Shown: positions 26,300-34,296 of the stretch, piece after piece
Position numbering within the stretch: the stretch's first letter is position 1
How the letters are laid out: each line of letters opens with the position of its first letter
Origin: Myxococcales bacterium
GTDB taxonomy: Bacteria; Myxococcota_A; Polyangia; Polyangiales; Houyiibacteriaceae
Length of the DNA: 35,273 nucleotides
Direction of reading: 5' to 3'
Assembly (NCBI GenBank): GCA_012744445.1
Contig: JAAYBZ010000025.1
Coordinates: 1 to 35,273, forward strand
Program-made: the position numbers and the translations under genes
Notes under the pieces: model-generated
What the model saw: the letters and a program-made list of their open reading frames with translations, nothing else
Database searches by the model: none
Told to the model about the DNA's origin: nothing

Positions 26300-28482
26300 G
26301 GCGCACGAAGGCCTTCTTCGCCCGCTTCTTCCCCGAGCTCTTCGCCTTCGCCCTCGGGGCCGCGCTCACCGCCGATCGGCTCCTCGGGATCCCAGGGCCA
26401 GAGAGCGCGCTCCTCGTCGGCGGCCTCGTCGCGCCGGCGCTCGCGGCGTGGACGGCGGGCCGCGCTCCGAAGGAAGGCGCCCGCGCGATCCTCGGGAGCG
26501 CCATCCTCCGCGCCTACACGACGCTCTTCGCCGCCGTGGTCCCCCTCGTGGTCCACGCGGCCTTCGTGCCGTTCTGCGGCCCGGGCGAGGCCCTCCTCTT
26601 CTTCGCGTACGGGCCCTGTGTCGGGCTCCCGCTCGCGGCGCTCGTCGGCGCGAGCGCGCGCAAGGTCCTCGAGAGGCGCGGGCCGGCCGTCGCCGCCGCG
26701 CTCGCGCTCACGCTCGGCAGCATCGTGCTCGGCGTCGCGGAGTTCTGGTCCACGCCGGGCATCGCGATCTTCGGCGAGTACGCGGGCTTCTTCCCCGGCA
26801 CGTTCTACGACATCGGCGTGCGCTTCCCCGAGTCGATGCACTCCTACCGCCTCGGGAGCGCCTTCCTCGCCGCGGCGCTCGTGCTCTTCCTCGCCGCGTC
26901 CGATCGCCGCGCGCGCGCCGTGGCCTTCGTCCTCTTCCTCGTCTTCGTCGCCTTCCGCGCCGAGGGAGAGCGCCTCGGGCATCGCACGAGCGTCGCGCGC
27001 ATCGACGAAGCCCTCGGGGGCGTGCTCGTCGGCGAGCGCTGCACGCTCCACTACCCGCGCGAGGTGCCGCTCCCCACGGCTCGCCTCCACCTCGACGACT
27101 GCGACGGGATCGTGGCGCGGCTCTCCTCGCGGATGGGCCTCGCGGCGCCGCCGCGCGTCGACGTCTTCTACTATCGCTCGGCGCCGGAGAAGCGCGAGCT
27201 CATGGGCGCGGGCCAGGTCGACCTCGCCAAGCCTTGGCGGCGCGAGGCGCACCTCGTCCTCGACCGCTTCCCGCACCCCGTCCTCACGCACGAGCTCACG
27301 CACGTGGTGGGCGGCGAGCTCGTCCCCAACCTCTTCGGCGTGCCGGGACGGCTCGGCGGGCTCGTGCCCAATCCCGGCCTCATCGAGGGGTTCGCCGTCG
27401 CGCACGCGTGGGAGGAGCGCATGGATCTCGAGCCGCACCAGGCCGCGCGCGCGCTCCTCGAGCTCGACCGGCTCCCTCCGGCCGTGGACGTCACGGGCCT
27501 CGGGTTCGTGCGGCACCCGGCCTCGGCCGCCTACGCCGCGGCCGGCTCCTTCCTCCGCTTCGTGATGGAGCGCTTCGGCGACGCCGCGCTCTCCAAGGTC
27601 TACGCCGAGGGCTCGATCGAGGCGCTCGGGGTTCCCCTCGCCGAGCTCGAGGCCACCTACCGCGACTTCCTCCGCGGCGTCTCGCTCCCCGAAGGCGCCG
27701 TGGCGCTCGCGGCCACGCGCTTCTCGCGGCCGAGCGTCTTCCATGCGGCGTGCCCGCACGAGACCACGAGCCTCCGCGCAAAGCTCGCGGCCGACCTCGC
27801 CACGTCGGACTTCGAGCTCGCCGTGGAGACCGCCGACGCGATCCTCGCGATCGACGACACGGACCTCGGGGTCCACGTCGACCACGTGCGCGCGCTCGCG
27901 GCCGCCGGTCGCTTCGACGAGGCGGAGCGCGCCCACGCCGAGATGGAGTCGCGGCGCTTCCCGGGGCCGATCCTCGCCCGCTCGCTCGGACACCTCGGGG
28001 ACGAGCGCTGGCGCCGCGGCGAGTCCGAGATGGCGCGCGCACATTACGAGGCGGCGCTCGCGCTCCCCGACACCGACGACGCCGCCCGGAACCTCGAGGT
28101 CCGCCGCTACGCCATCGAGCGCGGGGGCGAGGTCGAGTCGATCCTCCGGAAGCTGCTCCTCGGCGAGCCCGACTTCCCGAGCGACTCGGTCTACGTCGTG
28201 CACCTCACGCGCGCGCTCGCCGAAGCGGGGGAGCCCTCCCTCGCGGCCTATCTCGAGGCTCGACAGCTCGCGATGCGCGATCGCAACGACGCCGCGCTCG
28301 CGCTCCTCTCGCGCGTGGGCGACCTCCCCACGCAGCGCCTCCGGCGCGAGGCCGACCGCATGAGGCTCCGCGCGCTCTACACGACGGGGCGATACGAGGA
28401 GGCGCGCGCGCTCGCCCGTCGGCTCCTCGCCGACCCGGCCGCCGCGCGGGAGGCCAAGGGCTACCTCGAGCGCCTCGACTGA
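26296..28482 (+). CDS. Multi-pass membrane metallopeptidase (gluzincin, peptidase MA-like) with C-terminal helical repeats
   Basis: 728 residues. About seven membrane helices lie at 16-32, 38-53, 74-93, 98-118, 130-150, 186-201 and 207-222; basic loops (RAPKEGAR, ARKVLERRG, DRRAR) all fall on the N-terminal side, so the C-terminal part should be periplasmic. Residues about 245-470 form a zinc peptidase domain with H332-E333-L-T-H336 and, 28 residues on, the third-ligand motif GLIEGFA with E364, as in gluzincins. Residues about 500-728 are TPR-like helical hairpins. The ATG overlaps the Lon stop (ATGA), so expression is coupled. The product could process envelope proteins, with the repeats recruiting substrate. 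Its stop is 4 bp from the convergent coiled-coil gene. Confidence 0.85.
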   Translation: MRRTKAFFARFFPELFAFALGAALTADRLLGIPGPESALLVGGLVAPALAAWTAGRAPKEGARAILGSAILRAYTTLFAAVVPLVVHAAFVPFCGPGEALLFFAYGPCVGLPLAALVGASARKVLERRGPAVAAALALTLGSIVLGVAEFWSTPGIAIFGEYAGFFPGTFYDIGVRFPESMHSYRLGSAFLAAALVLFLAASDRRARAVAFVLFLVFVAFRAEGERLGHRTSVARIDEALGGVLVGERCTLHYPREVPLPTARLHLDDCDGIVARLSSRMGLAAPPRVDVFYYRSAPEKRELMGAGQVDLAKPWRREAHLVLDRFPHPVLTHELTHVVGGELVPNLFGVPGRLGGLVPNPGLIEGFAVAHAWEERMDLEPHQAARALLELDRLPPAVDVTGLGFVRHPASAAYAAAGSFLRFVMERFGDAALSKVYAEGSIEALGVPLAELEATYRDFLRGVSLPEGAVALAATRFSRPSVFHAACPHETTSLRAKLAADLATSDFELAVETADAILAIDDTDLGVHVDHVRALAAAGRFDEAERAHAEMESRRFPGPILARSLGHLGDERWRRGESEMARAHYEAALALPDTDDAARNLEVRRYAIERGGEVESILRKLLLGEPDFPSDSVYVVHLTRALAEAGEPSLAAYLEARQLAMRDRNDAALALLSRVGDLPTQRLRREADRMRLRALYTTGRYEEARALARRLLADPAAAREAKGYLERLD

Positions 28483-28486
28483 GGCG

Positions 28487-29359
28487 TCATTCCCGCTCGA
28501 GGAGATCGCGGATCTGCCGGGCGACGCCGCAATCCGCCGCGCCGCGGAGCGGCTTCTCGTCCTCGGGCGGAGGCGCGTTCGTGCTGCGCACGCCCGCGAA
28601 TTCGGCGCGCGCCGAGATGAGCCGTCCGACGTCGGAGCGGGCCAGGAGGCGCATGAGGTCGCGCCCGGTCTCGAGCTCCAGGATGAACACCTCGATGCGC
28701 GCCTCGTCGGGACGCTCGATGGAGAGGATCATCCGCCCCGAGGCGACGCCCTCGCGGAGCCTCGGGAGCACCTCGTAGAGCCGCCGCTCGAGCTGATCGC
28801 GGATGCCGCGGAGCTCGAGCTCGGAGTCGGCCGCTTGGACGTTCTCCACGAAGTCCTCGCCGAGGAAGTCGCTGCCCTCGTAGAGCACCGAGGCGGGGAT
28901 GTTCTTCACGCCGAGGCAGCTGCCGATGTCGTCGGGCGCCCCGTGGCGGACGGCGAGCCCCACGTCGCCCTCCCCGAGCTCGCCGCGGCGGATGAGCCGG
29001 AGCGTGAGCACCTGGCCTTCGCGGAGCGACTCGAGGTCGAAGCCCTCGGCCACGAAAGGGGCGTCGAGCTCCTCCCGGCGGTAGCGCTCGAGGGCGAGCT
29101 CGGAGACGCGGGCGCGGAGCCCGACGATCTCCTTGCGCATCGGCACGACCTCGGCGTCGATGAGCGCGAGGAGCTCCGATCGCGCGCTCTCCACCCTCCG
29201 CATACCGGCGAAGGTGTGGAGGGCGATCACGCCACCGATGACGACGGCGATCCCGAGGAGCAGCTTCCACGGGAACGCCCGTCGATAGCCCTCGAAGCCG
29301 CCGTCCTCTCCCCACCGGGCGGGCTCGAGGTTCAGGTCACGCGACTCTTCGCCGCTCAT
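28487..29359 (-). CDS. Single-pass membrane protein with coiled coil, last gene of the first ExbBDD cassette
   Basis: 290 residues. A cytoplasmic N-terminus of about 30 residues, one membrane helix (31-50), then a helical stretch with coiled-coil character (about 53-95, SARSELLALIDAEVVPMRKEIVGLRARVSEL), then a mixed alpha/beta domain of unknown type to the C-terminus, which has two cysteines (about residues 148 and 280). It follows the second ExbD gene by 31 bp on the same strand. In such cassettes the extra gene often encodes a periplasmic partner that the ExbB/ExbD motor drives, which is my inference here. No family recognised. Confidence 0.75.
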   Translation of the reverse strand: MSGEESRDLNLEPARWGEDGGFEGYRRAFPWKLLLGIAVVIGGVIALHTFAGMRRVESARSELLALIDAEVVPMRKEIVGLRARVSELALERYRREELDAPFVAEGFDLESLREGQVLTLRLIRRGELGEGDVGLAVRHGAPDDIGSCLGVKNIPASVLYEGSDFLGEDFVENVQAADSELELRGIRDQLERRLYEVLPRLREGVASGRMILSIERPDEARIEVFILELETGRDLMRLLARSDVGRLISARAEFAGVRSTNAPPPEDEKPLRGAADCGVARQIRDLLERE

Positions 29360-29390
29360 GAACGAACCGAGCGTCGCCCGGCCGAGGGGA

Positions 29391-29960
29391 TCACTCGCTG
29401 CCCTTGTTGACCGCGAAGTTGATGTTCGCGTAGCCCGCCTGCGTGGCGGAGAACATCACCTTCTTCACGGCGAGGTAGTCGATGTCCTGGTCGGCCTGGA
29501 CGATCACGATCCCGGGGAACTGCTTGGCGGTGCCCGCGTAGATCGTGTCCCAGTTCCGCTTGCGCTGCTCGAGCGCCTGGATCATCGGCTCGATGCGCTC
29601 GAGCTGAGGCGTCGAGAGGATGGTCGGCGTGTCGGCCACGCGGTTCCCCGCCACGGTGATGACGCGCTTGTCGATCGTGATGACGGGCGCCTCCTCGAGG
29701 TCGGTGGCGTTCACGGCCGTCGGCATGTTGATGTCGGCCTGCTGCTGCACGATCTCGCCCGAAGCCGAGAACGACATCAGGAGGAAGACGACGAGGGTGA
29801 TGAGGAAGTCGATGAAGGGGATCAGGGGGATCTCCTGGTTCATCGCCTTCTTGCCGCCACCCGCGACCTTGTCCGTGACGAACTTCAGCGGGATGTGGTG
29901 CAGGAGCACCTTCCCAGGCTTGTTGATGCTCGGATGAACGGGTTTTTTGTCAGCGCTCAC
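29391..29960 (-). CDS. ExbD/TolR-family biopolymer transport protein (first cassette, second copy)
   Basis: 189 residues. A basic cytoplasmic N-terminus of about 45 residues leads through NQEIPLIPFID to a single membrane helix (about 46-66) with the proton-path Asp D51. A periplasmic ExbD-type domain follows (APVITIDKRVITVAGN, then GIVIVQADQDIDYLAVKKVMFSATQAGYANINFAV). ExbD/TolR proteins form the dimer inside the ExbB pentamer and transmit proton-motive force to periplasmic partners. The NQEIPLIPFID segment is identical in the neighbouring ExbD, pointing to duplication within this cassette. The gap to the upstream ExbD gene is 42 bp. Confidence 0.93.
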   Translation of the reverse strand: MSADKKPVHPSINKPGKVLLHHIPLKFVTDKVAGGGKKAMNQEIPLIPFIDFLITLVVFLLMSFSASGEIVQQQADINMPTAVNATDLEEAPVITIDKRVITVAGNRVADTPTILSTPQLERIEPMIQALEQRKRNWDTIYAGTAKQFPGIVIVQADQDIDYLAVKKVMFSATQAGYANINFAVNKGSE

Positions 29961-30002
29961 GCGTCACTCCGGGGCTCGAATGGATGAGATGAACCCGCGT
30001 CA

Positions 30003-30536
30003 TCACTGAAGCGTCGCCGCGTCAGAGAGCGAGACCTTGGGGAACAGCACCTGTTCGTTCTTGTTCGCGTCGAGGATGGGGCGACCCGCGTCGTCGACGA
30101 TGTGGCCCTTGGCCACGTCCATCGCCGCGATCACGCTCTTGTAGAGGACGCCGTTCTCGGGCGCGATGACGATGTCGTCCTTGTTGGGGAAGACGTTGAG
30201 CTTCTGGTGCTGGAGACGCCGGCGAAGCTCGTTGAAGTCGTAGTCGTCGCCAAGCTTGTCGATGGTCTCGCTGTCGCCCGCCGAGGATCCGAGGACGAAG
30301 CCCGTCTGCTGGATCTGCAGGATCAGGCGCTGGGGCGGCTCCTCGGGGACGTCGTCGCTCTGCGACTGCCCGGGCACCTGCTGGTTCGCCTCGAGCCGCG
30401 CGAACTGATTCCAAACGGCCGAGACCAAAAGGAACATGACGCAGCAGAGGAGGAGATCGATGAACGGGATCAGCGGGATCTCCTGGTTCACGCCCTTTTT
30501 GCCGCCGTGACCTCCGCCAGTATCGATCGATGCCAT
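30003..30536 (-). CDS. ExbD/TolR-family biopolymer transport protein (first cassette, first copy)
   Basis: 177 residues from the ATG at 30536, preceded by GAGG at proper spacing; the frame continues upstream without ExbD-like sequence. Short Gly-rich N-terminus with GGKKGVNQEIPLIPFID, membrane helix about 21-42 with D27, then a periplasmic domain containing an acidic insertion and, near the end, an ExbD-type element (DDIVIAPENGVLYKSVIAAMDVA). It lacks the long N-terminal extension of its neighbour, so the two ExbD copies probably have non-equivalent roles in a mixed dimer. It is transcribed between exbB and the second exbD. Confidence 0.92.
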   Translation of the reverse strand: MASIDTGGGHGGKKGVNQEIPLIPFIDLLLCCVMFLLVSAVWNQFARLEANQQVPGQSQSDDVPEEPPQRLILQIQQTGFVLGSSAGDSETIDKLGDDYDFNELRRRLQHQKLNVFPNKDDIVIAPENGVLYKSVIAAMDVAKGHIVDDAGRPILDANKNEQVLFPKVSLSDAATLQ

Positions 30537-30603
30537 GCTACCTCGCTGGTGGGTGAGAACGTCTGGAGGGCCCTGGACGGGGCCGGGGCCCTCCAAAGTG
30601 GGC

Positions 30604-31266
30604 TCAGGCCGCGTCGGCCTCGGCGCCCGAGAGGTTGATCTTCGAGCGGTTGTTCACGACGAGGTTCATGACCTGGACCGTCGCCGAGTTGATCTCGTCG
30701 AGGAGCGACTGCGTCTTGCCGTTGATGAGGGCGAAGCCGATGAGCGCCGTGATGGCCGAGAGGAGGCCGAACGCGGTGCAGTTCATGGCCTCGGAGATGC
30801 CGGCCGCGAGGACGAGGGCCTTGGTGGCCGCGTCCGCACCCGAACCGACGGCGCCGAACGCGCCGATGAGGCCGACGACGGTGCCGAAGAGGCCGCAGAG
30901 CATCGTGAGGTTGGCGAGGAGGCCGAGGTACGGCGTGCGGCGCTCGATGCGGGGGAGCTCCTTGAGGGCCGTCTCATCCATGGCCGCCTGCACTTCCTTG
31001 TCGGAGCGGTTCACCTTCATGAGGCCCGCCTTGATGATCCGCGAGAGGGGCGCGTCCTGAGCGGAGCAGAGCTTGATGGCACGTGCGAGGTCGCCAGCAA
31101 GGATGCACTTCTGCAACGTCGCGATGAACGCATCGGCGTTGATCGAGCACTTGTAGAGATAGACGACGCGCTCGACGATGATGGCGATCGAGAGGAGAAG
31201 GAACAACGCGATGATGTGCATCGCGAAGCCGCCTTCGACGTAGTGCTCTCCGAGTGTGGACAACAT
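30604..31266 (-). CDS. ExbB/TolQ/MotA-family proton channel protein (first cassette)
   Basis: 220 residues with three membrane helices (about 17-36, 117-140, 160-182). The cytoplasmic loop between helices 1 and 2 is the usual size (about 75 residues). The channel motifs GLFGTVVGLIGAF and AGISEAMNCTAFGLLSAITAL hold the conserved Thr and Ala-Glu residues of ExbB/TolQ. It forms the pentameric stator-like channel for the two ExbD proteins encoded next. A perfect GGAGGT lies 6 nt before the start, and a sigma-70-like promoter lies about 155 bp upstream. It heads the four-gene unit 31266 to 28487. Confidence 0.94.
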   Translation of the reverse strand: MLSTLGEHYVEGGFAMHIIALFLLLSIAIIVERVVYLYKCSINADAFIATLQKCILAGDLARAIKLCSAQDAPLSRIIKAGLMKVNRSDKEVQAAMDETALKELPRIERRTPYLGLLANLTMLCGLFGTVVGLIGAFGAVGSGADAATKALVLAAGISEAMNCTAFGLLSAITALIGFALINGKTQSLLDEINSATVQVMNLVVNNRSKINLSGAEADAA

Positions 31267-31272
31267 TCAGGT

Positions 31273-31278
31273 ACCTCC
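31273..31278 (-). promoter_or_regulatory. Consensus Shine-Dalgarno GGAGGT of exbB
   Basis: GGAGGT on the minus strand, 6 nt before the ATG at 31266. Full consensus and ideal spacing predict strong translation of the motor subunit, which is needed in excess over ExbD. Confidence 0.8.
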
Positions 31279-31421
31279 AAGCAACCAGTTCGGACTGGCC
31301 GGGATTCGTCAGACGAAGGGGGTTTCCTCCGCCACGTGGATTCGACGTTCTCTTCTTCTCAGAACCGCGCCCGGGACCTCGGGTTACGCAAGGCAGCCTA
31401 CGAAGTCTCGAACGAGGGTCG

Positions 31422-31449
31422 ATGATACGTTTCGCCCCAAGCGTGTCAA
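31422..31449 (-). promoter_or_regulatory. Sigma-70-type promoter of the first ExbB cassette
   Basis: On the minus strand TTGACA (31449-31444, perfect -35), a 16-nt spacer, then TATCAT (31427-31422, five of six to TATAAT). Transcription would start at about 31415, leaving a leader of about 150 nt before exbB. It is the best-formed promoter in the window. Confidence 0.72.
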
Positions 31450-31474
31450 CAACGTTATGCAGGGGCTCCTGACT

Positions 31475-31577
31475 GAAAAACGGCGTGGTCACGAGCACTT
31501 TGGCCACCTACCGGCGGGCATGGGGTACACCCGTCGGGATCTCGCGACATGAGCATAGGAGAGCTCCCGACCACGCC
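31475..31577 (-). terminator. Possible long-loop terminator after the esterase-like gene
   Basis: In minus-strand sense GGCGTGGTC (31577-31569) and GACCACGCC (31490-31482) can pair perfectly, followed by G and five T. The 78-nt apical region contains a smaller inverted repeat (CCGACGGG/CCCGCCGG, one mismatch). The long loop makes an intrinsic terminator uncertain. Confidence 0.35.
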
Positions 31578-31582
31578 GGATC

Positions 31583-32848
31583 TCAGAGCTCTTCGGGAGG
31601 GGGCTCCTCCTCCTCGATGGGGCTGGGCTCGGCCGTGAGGTCGACCCAGTTCTCCTCGTCGTCGGCGATCATCGCCGCGAGCCACTCGGCGAGCGTCACG
31701 TCGCCCACCTTGGCCGTCTCGAGGCCGAGGATCTTGAGGCCCGCGAGCTTGATGCTGGGCGGGAGCTCCACGCCGCCGAGGTCGGTGCCGACGATGCCGA
31801 TGGGGTTGCCGAGGGTCGCCGTGTGCCCGGGGCCGTCGTAGATGAAGCGGCGGTAGCGATCGGGGAAGGCCTCGTGGAGCGCGCCCGTGTGGAGGTCGAT
31901 GGACTCCATGAACGCGAGCGGCCCGATGGCGAGGAAGATCTCACTGAGCACGCTGTCGTACCAAGACGTCACGGCCGCGACGCGGATGTCGGGATCACGG
32001 TCGAGGAGGTACTCGATGAGCTTGAGGATGTGCCCGCTCGCGAAGCAGTCCTCGCAGTCCTCGGGGACGAACTCCTCGGCGCCGAACTCCGAGATGAGCG
32101 TCTCGACGAAGGTCGGATCGCCTTCCTTGCCGATGCCGATGCCCGAGTCGTTGACGACGTAGATGGGCACGCCCGGGTAGACGTAGCGGACGAGGTAGCT
32201 CGCGAGGATCGTGCCGTAACCACCGCCGGAGCTCCCGGTGAGCACGATCTTACGCGGCGACGGGAAGTGGTACTTGCCCACCGCGAGCGCGGCCGAGAGG
32301 TTCGCGAGGCCGCGGTAGTGCCGCGTGGTGAGCCCGCGCTCGAGCTTGGCCGGATCGTTCTCCGGCATGTCCCGATCTCCCGAGAAGAGCGAGCCGTCGC
32401 AGTACGGGAGGTAGAGGACGTTCATGTCACGGAAGGGGTTCGACTCGAGCTCGGTGTTGGTCGCGTCGATCTTGGGGATGCCCTTCGGCGCCGTGACGAT
32501 CGCGAAGCAGAAGTCGCTCCAGCAGGCGCCGCCGCCCTGGAGGAAGATGAGGAGGTCCTCGGAGCCCGTATCCCGCACCGACGCGCGATACGGCTTGCCG
32601 CGCATGCACATCGGACCGTCCTCGGAGTCGAAGGTGTAGGTGATCACTCCCTCGGAACCCACCTCGGCGGATACGGGCGGCGTCTTGTCGAGGTATCGAG
32701 TGAGTCCGGCGTCGTACGCGAGACGCTCGGGCGTGCCGGGCTCGGGCTCGTAGATCTCGAACGGAGTGGGACCGCTCGTCTTCTCGTCACCACCACAGGC
32801 GACGAAGGCGAGCGCAGACAGGACGGCGAGGAGGCGGGCAGTTCGCAT
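31583..32848 (-). CDS. Pectinacetylesterase/Notum-family lipoprotein (alpha/beta hydrolase)
   Basis: 421 residues. A lipoprotein signal ends at F-V-A-C18, then an acidic linker. The hydrolase fold is clear: LIFLQGGGACWSDFC at 100-114 (oxyanion-hole strand with the family Cys), YCDGSLFSGDRD at 149-160, the nucleophile elbow LTGSSGGGYGT with S207, a candidate acid D298 in SWYDSV, and catalytic H342 in GPGHTATLG. The family removes acetyl or palmitoleoyl esters from polysaccharide or protein; in an outer-membrane lipoprotein the likely target is a surface or environmental polysaccharide ester. The acidic tail EPSPIEEEEPPPEEL is unstructured. It lies between two outward-pointing motor cassettes. 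Confidence 0.88.
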   Translation of the reverse strand: MRTARLLAVLSALAFVACGGDEKTSGPTPFEIYEPEPGTPERLAYDAGLTRYLDKTPPVSAEVGSEGVITYTFDSEDGPMCMRGKPYRASVRDTGSEDLLIFLQGGGACWSDFCFAIVTAPKGIPKIDATNTELESNPFRDMNVLYLPYCDGSLFSGDRDMPENDPAKLERGLTTRHYRGLANLSAALAVGKYHFPSPRKIVLTGSSGGGYGTILASYLVRYVYPGVPIYVVNDSGIGIGKEGDPTFVETLISEFGAEEFVPEDCEDCFASGHILKLIEYLLDRDPDIRVAAVTSWYDSVLSEIFLAIGPLAFMESIDLHTGALHEAFPDRYRRFIYDGPGHTATLGNPIGIVGTDLGGVELPPSIKLAGLKILGLETAKVGDVTLAEWLAAMIADDEENWVDLTAEPSPIEEEEPPPEEL

Positions 32849-33035
32849 GGCCGCCTATGATCCGCAACGCCGTCGAAAAGTAAACGGGGGAGTGTGGGGA
32901 GGACGCGCAGGGCGCTCGGAGGGGCGACGCAGCCGTCGGGGGCGGGCATCCTACCCACGCGGGCGATGGTGGGGTGACCTACCAGATCACCTCGAAATTC
33001 ACGGCGAATTGCCGCGCCGCGCCCCTCGTCTCGCG

Positions 33036-33065
33036 TTGACAGACCGCGCGCCGCTGGAGTAGTTT
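33036..33065 (+). promoter_or_regulatory. Promoter of the second ExbB cassette
   Basis: Perfect -35 TTGACA at 33036-33041, an 18-nt spacer, and a weak -10 TAGTTT at 33060-33065. The -10 ends 10 nt before the ATG at 33076, so the transcript would have a leader of only about 4 nt. Confidence 0.6.
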
Positions 33066-33075
33066 CGCCCTCCCC

Positions 33076-33708
33076 ATGGACCAAATTTGGCACGCGCTCG
33101 TCGAAGGTGCGCCCTTCTCGTTCATCAACATGGCGATCTTGGCGTTCGCCCTCGCGATCGTCGCCGATCGCTTCTACTACATCACCAAGAATTACCGCAT
33201 CAACAGCGCCGAGTTCATGGGCTCGATCCGCAAGTACGTGCAGGCGGGCAACGTGGATCGCGCCATCAAGAGCTGCGACGCCGGTCCCTACCCCCTCCTC
33301 CAGGTCGTCAAGGCCGGGCTCACGCAGATCAACAAGGGCGAAGAGGCGATCATCGCCTCCATGGACGAGAAGCTCAACGAGGTGCTCCCCGCGCTCGAGA
33401 AGCGCACGCCGGCCCTCTGGACGCTCGCGAACCTCGCGACCCTCATCGGCCTCCTCGGCACCATCAAGGGTCTCATCGCGGCGTTCGCGTCGGTCGGCCG
33501 CCCGGGCCTCGACGCCTCGCAGAAGAGCGAGATGCTCTCGGCGGGCATCTCGGAGGCCATGTGGAACACCTTCTTCGGCCTCCTCATCGCCGTCATCTGC
33601 ATGTTCTTCCACCTCATCCTCAACGGGATGACCAAGCGCAGCAAGGCCGAACTCGAGCACTCGGCCACGCGCCTCGAGAACCTCCTCACGCTCAAGCCCA
33701 AGGGCTGA
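33076..33708 (+). CDS. ExbB/TolQ/MotA-family proton channel protein (second cassette)
   Basis: 210 residues. First membrane helix about 14-30, then a cytoplasmic loop, then helices at about 113-135 (LATLIGLLGTIKGLIAAFASVG) and 154-178 (AGISEAMWNTFFGLLIAVICMFF). The GLLGT and GISEAMxxTxxGLL motifs give the family. It differs from the first cassette's ExbB along most of its length, so the two cassettes are not a recent copy. It starts a unit with two ExbD genes and a lipoprotein. No classical ribosome-binding site precedes the ATG (CTCCCC only), which fits a leaderless start. Confidence 0.93.
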   Translation: MDQIWHALVEGAPFSFINMAILAFALAIVADRFYYITKNYRINSAEFMGSIRKYVQAGNVDRAIKSCDAGPYPLLQVVKAGLTQINKGEEAIIASMDEKLNEVLPALEKRTPALWTLANLATLIGLLGTIKGLIAAFASVGRPGLDASQKSEMLSAGISEAMWNTFFGLLIAVICMFFHLILNGMTKRSKAELEHSATRLENLLTLKPKG

Positions 33709-33725
33709 GGCGATAGGGCGTCGAC

Positions 33726-34289
33726 ATGGCGGTGAAGTTCACGCCAGCCCAGCGCTCGTACATCCGCAAGCGCACCAAGGTGCACGTGCCGGGGCCGGAC
33801 GAGCTCGACGACGAGCTCAACATCGTCCCCTTCCTCGACATCGTCATCAACCTCATCATGTTCCTCCTGATGACGATCTCGACGGCGGCGTTCTTCAACC
33901 AGATCGACACCTCGCTGCCCAAGCTCGGCAGCGGCGGCGCCAAGGGCGCGCAGCAGGAGAACCCCCTGAACCTCACGGTGACGGTCACGCGCGAAGGCAT
34001 CGCGCTCACCGGCTCCAACGGGAAGATCCTCCCGGGCTGCCGCGAGTTCACGACCACGGGCCGCGTCGTCACCGTCCCCAACCGCCCCGACGGCAACTTC
34101 GACTGGGCGGGCCTCACCGAGTGCGCGGCGCGGATCAAGGAGACCTTCAAGGACGAGCAGCGCGTGACGGTGAGCGCCGATCCGACCGTCGCCTATCAGA
34201 GCGTCGTCGACGCGATGGACGCCGTCCGCAACGACAAGGACGGCAAGCCCCTCTTTCCCGAGGTGCTCATCTCGGCGGGTGTGAGGTGA
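33726..34289 (+). CDS. ExbD/TolR-family biopolymer transport protein (second cassette, first copy)
   Basis: 187 residues. A basic N-terminus and an acidic segment (DELDDELNIVPFLD) lead into the membrane helix about 34-55 with D38. The periplasmic domain contains LNLTVTVTREGIALTG, a segment with two cysteines (about residues 101 and 138) and the terminal ExbD element (RVTVSADPTVAYQSVVDAMDAVR). The two cysteines are unusual for ExbD and could form a disulfide in the periplasm. It lies 17 bp after the ExbB gene. Confidence 0.93.
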   Translation: MAVKFTPAQRSYIRKRTKVHVPGPDELDDELNIVPFLDIVINLIMFLLMTISTAAFFNQIDTSLPKLGSGGAKGAQQENPLNLTVTVTREGIALTGSNGKILPGCREFTTTGRVVTVPNRPDGNFDWAGLTECAARIKETFKDEQRVTVSADPTVAYQSVVDAMDAVRNDKDGKPLFPEVLISAGVR

Positions 34290-34296
34290 GGCGGTC

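Larger units (their letters stand above)
31267..31582. other. Intergenic region between the first ExbB cassette and the pectinacetylesterase-like gene
   Basis: This 316-bp stretch contains no convincing gene. It holds the leader, ribosome-binding site and promoter of the exbB unit (minus strand), and an inverted repeat that may end the transcript of the esterase-like gene. The leader of about 150 nt is long compared with most genes here; I see no known riboswitch in it. Confidence 0.7.

Noticed and set aside
25885-28203. 772-residue minus-strand frame opposite the membrane metallopeptidase gene
   Set aside because: Antisense shadow; the sense strand has membrane helices and the HELTH motif.
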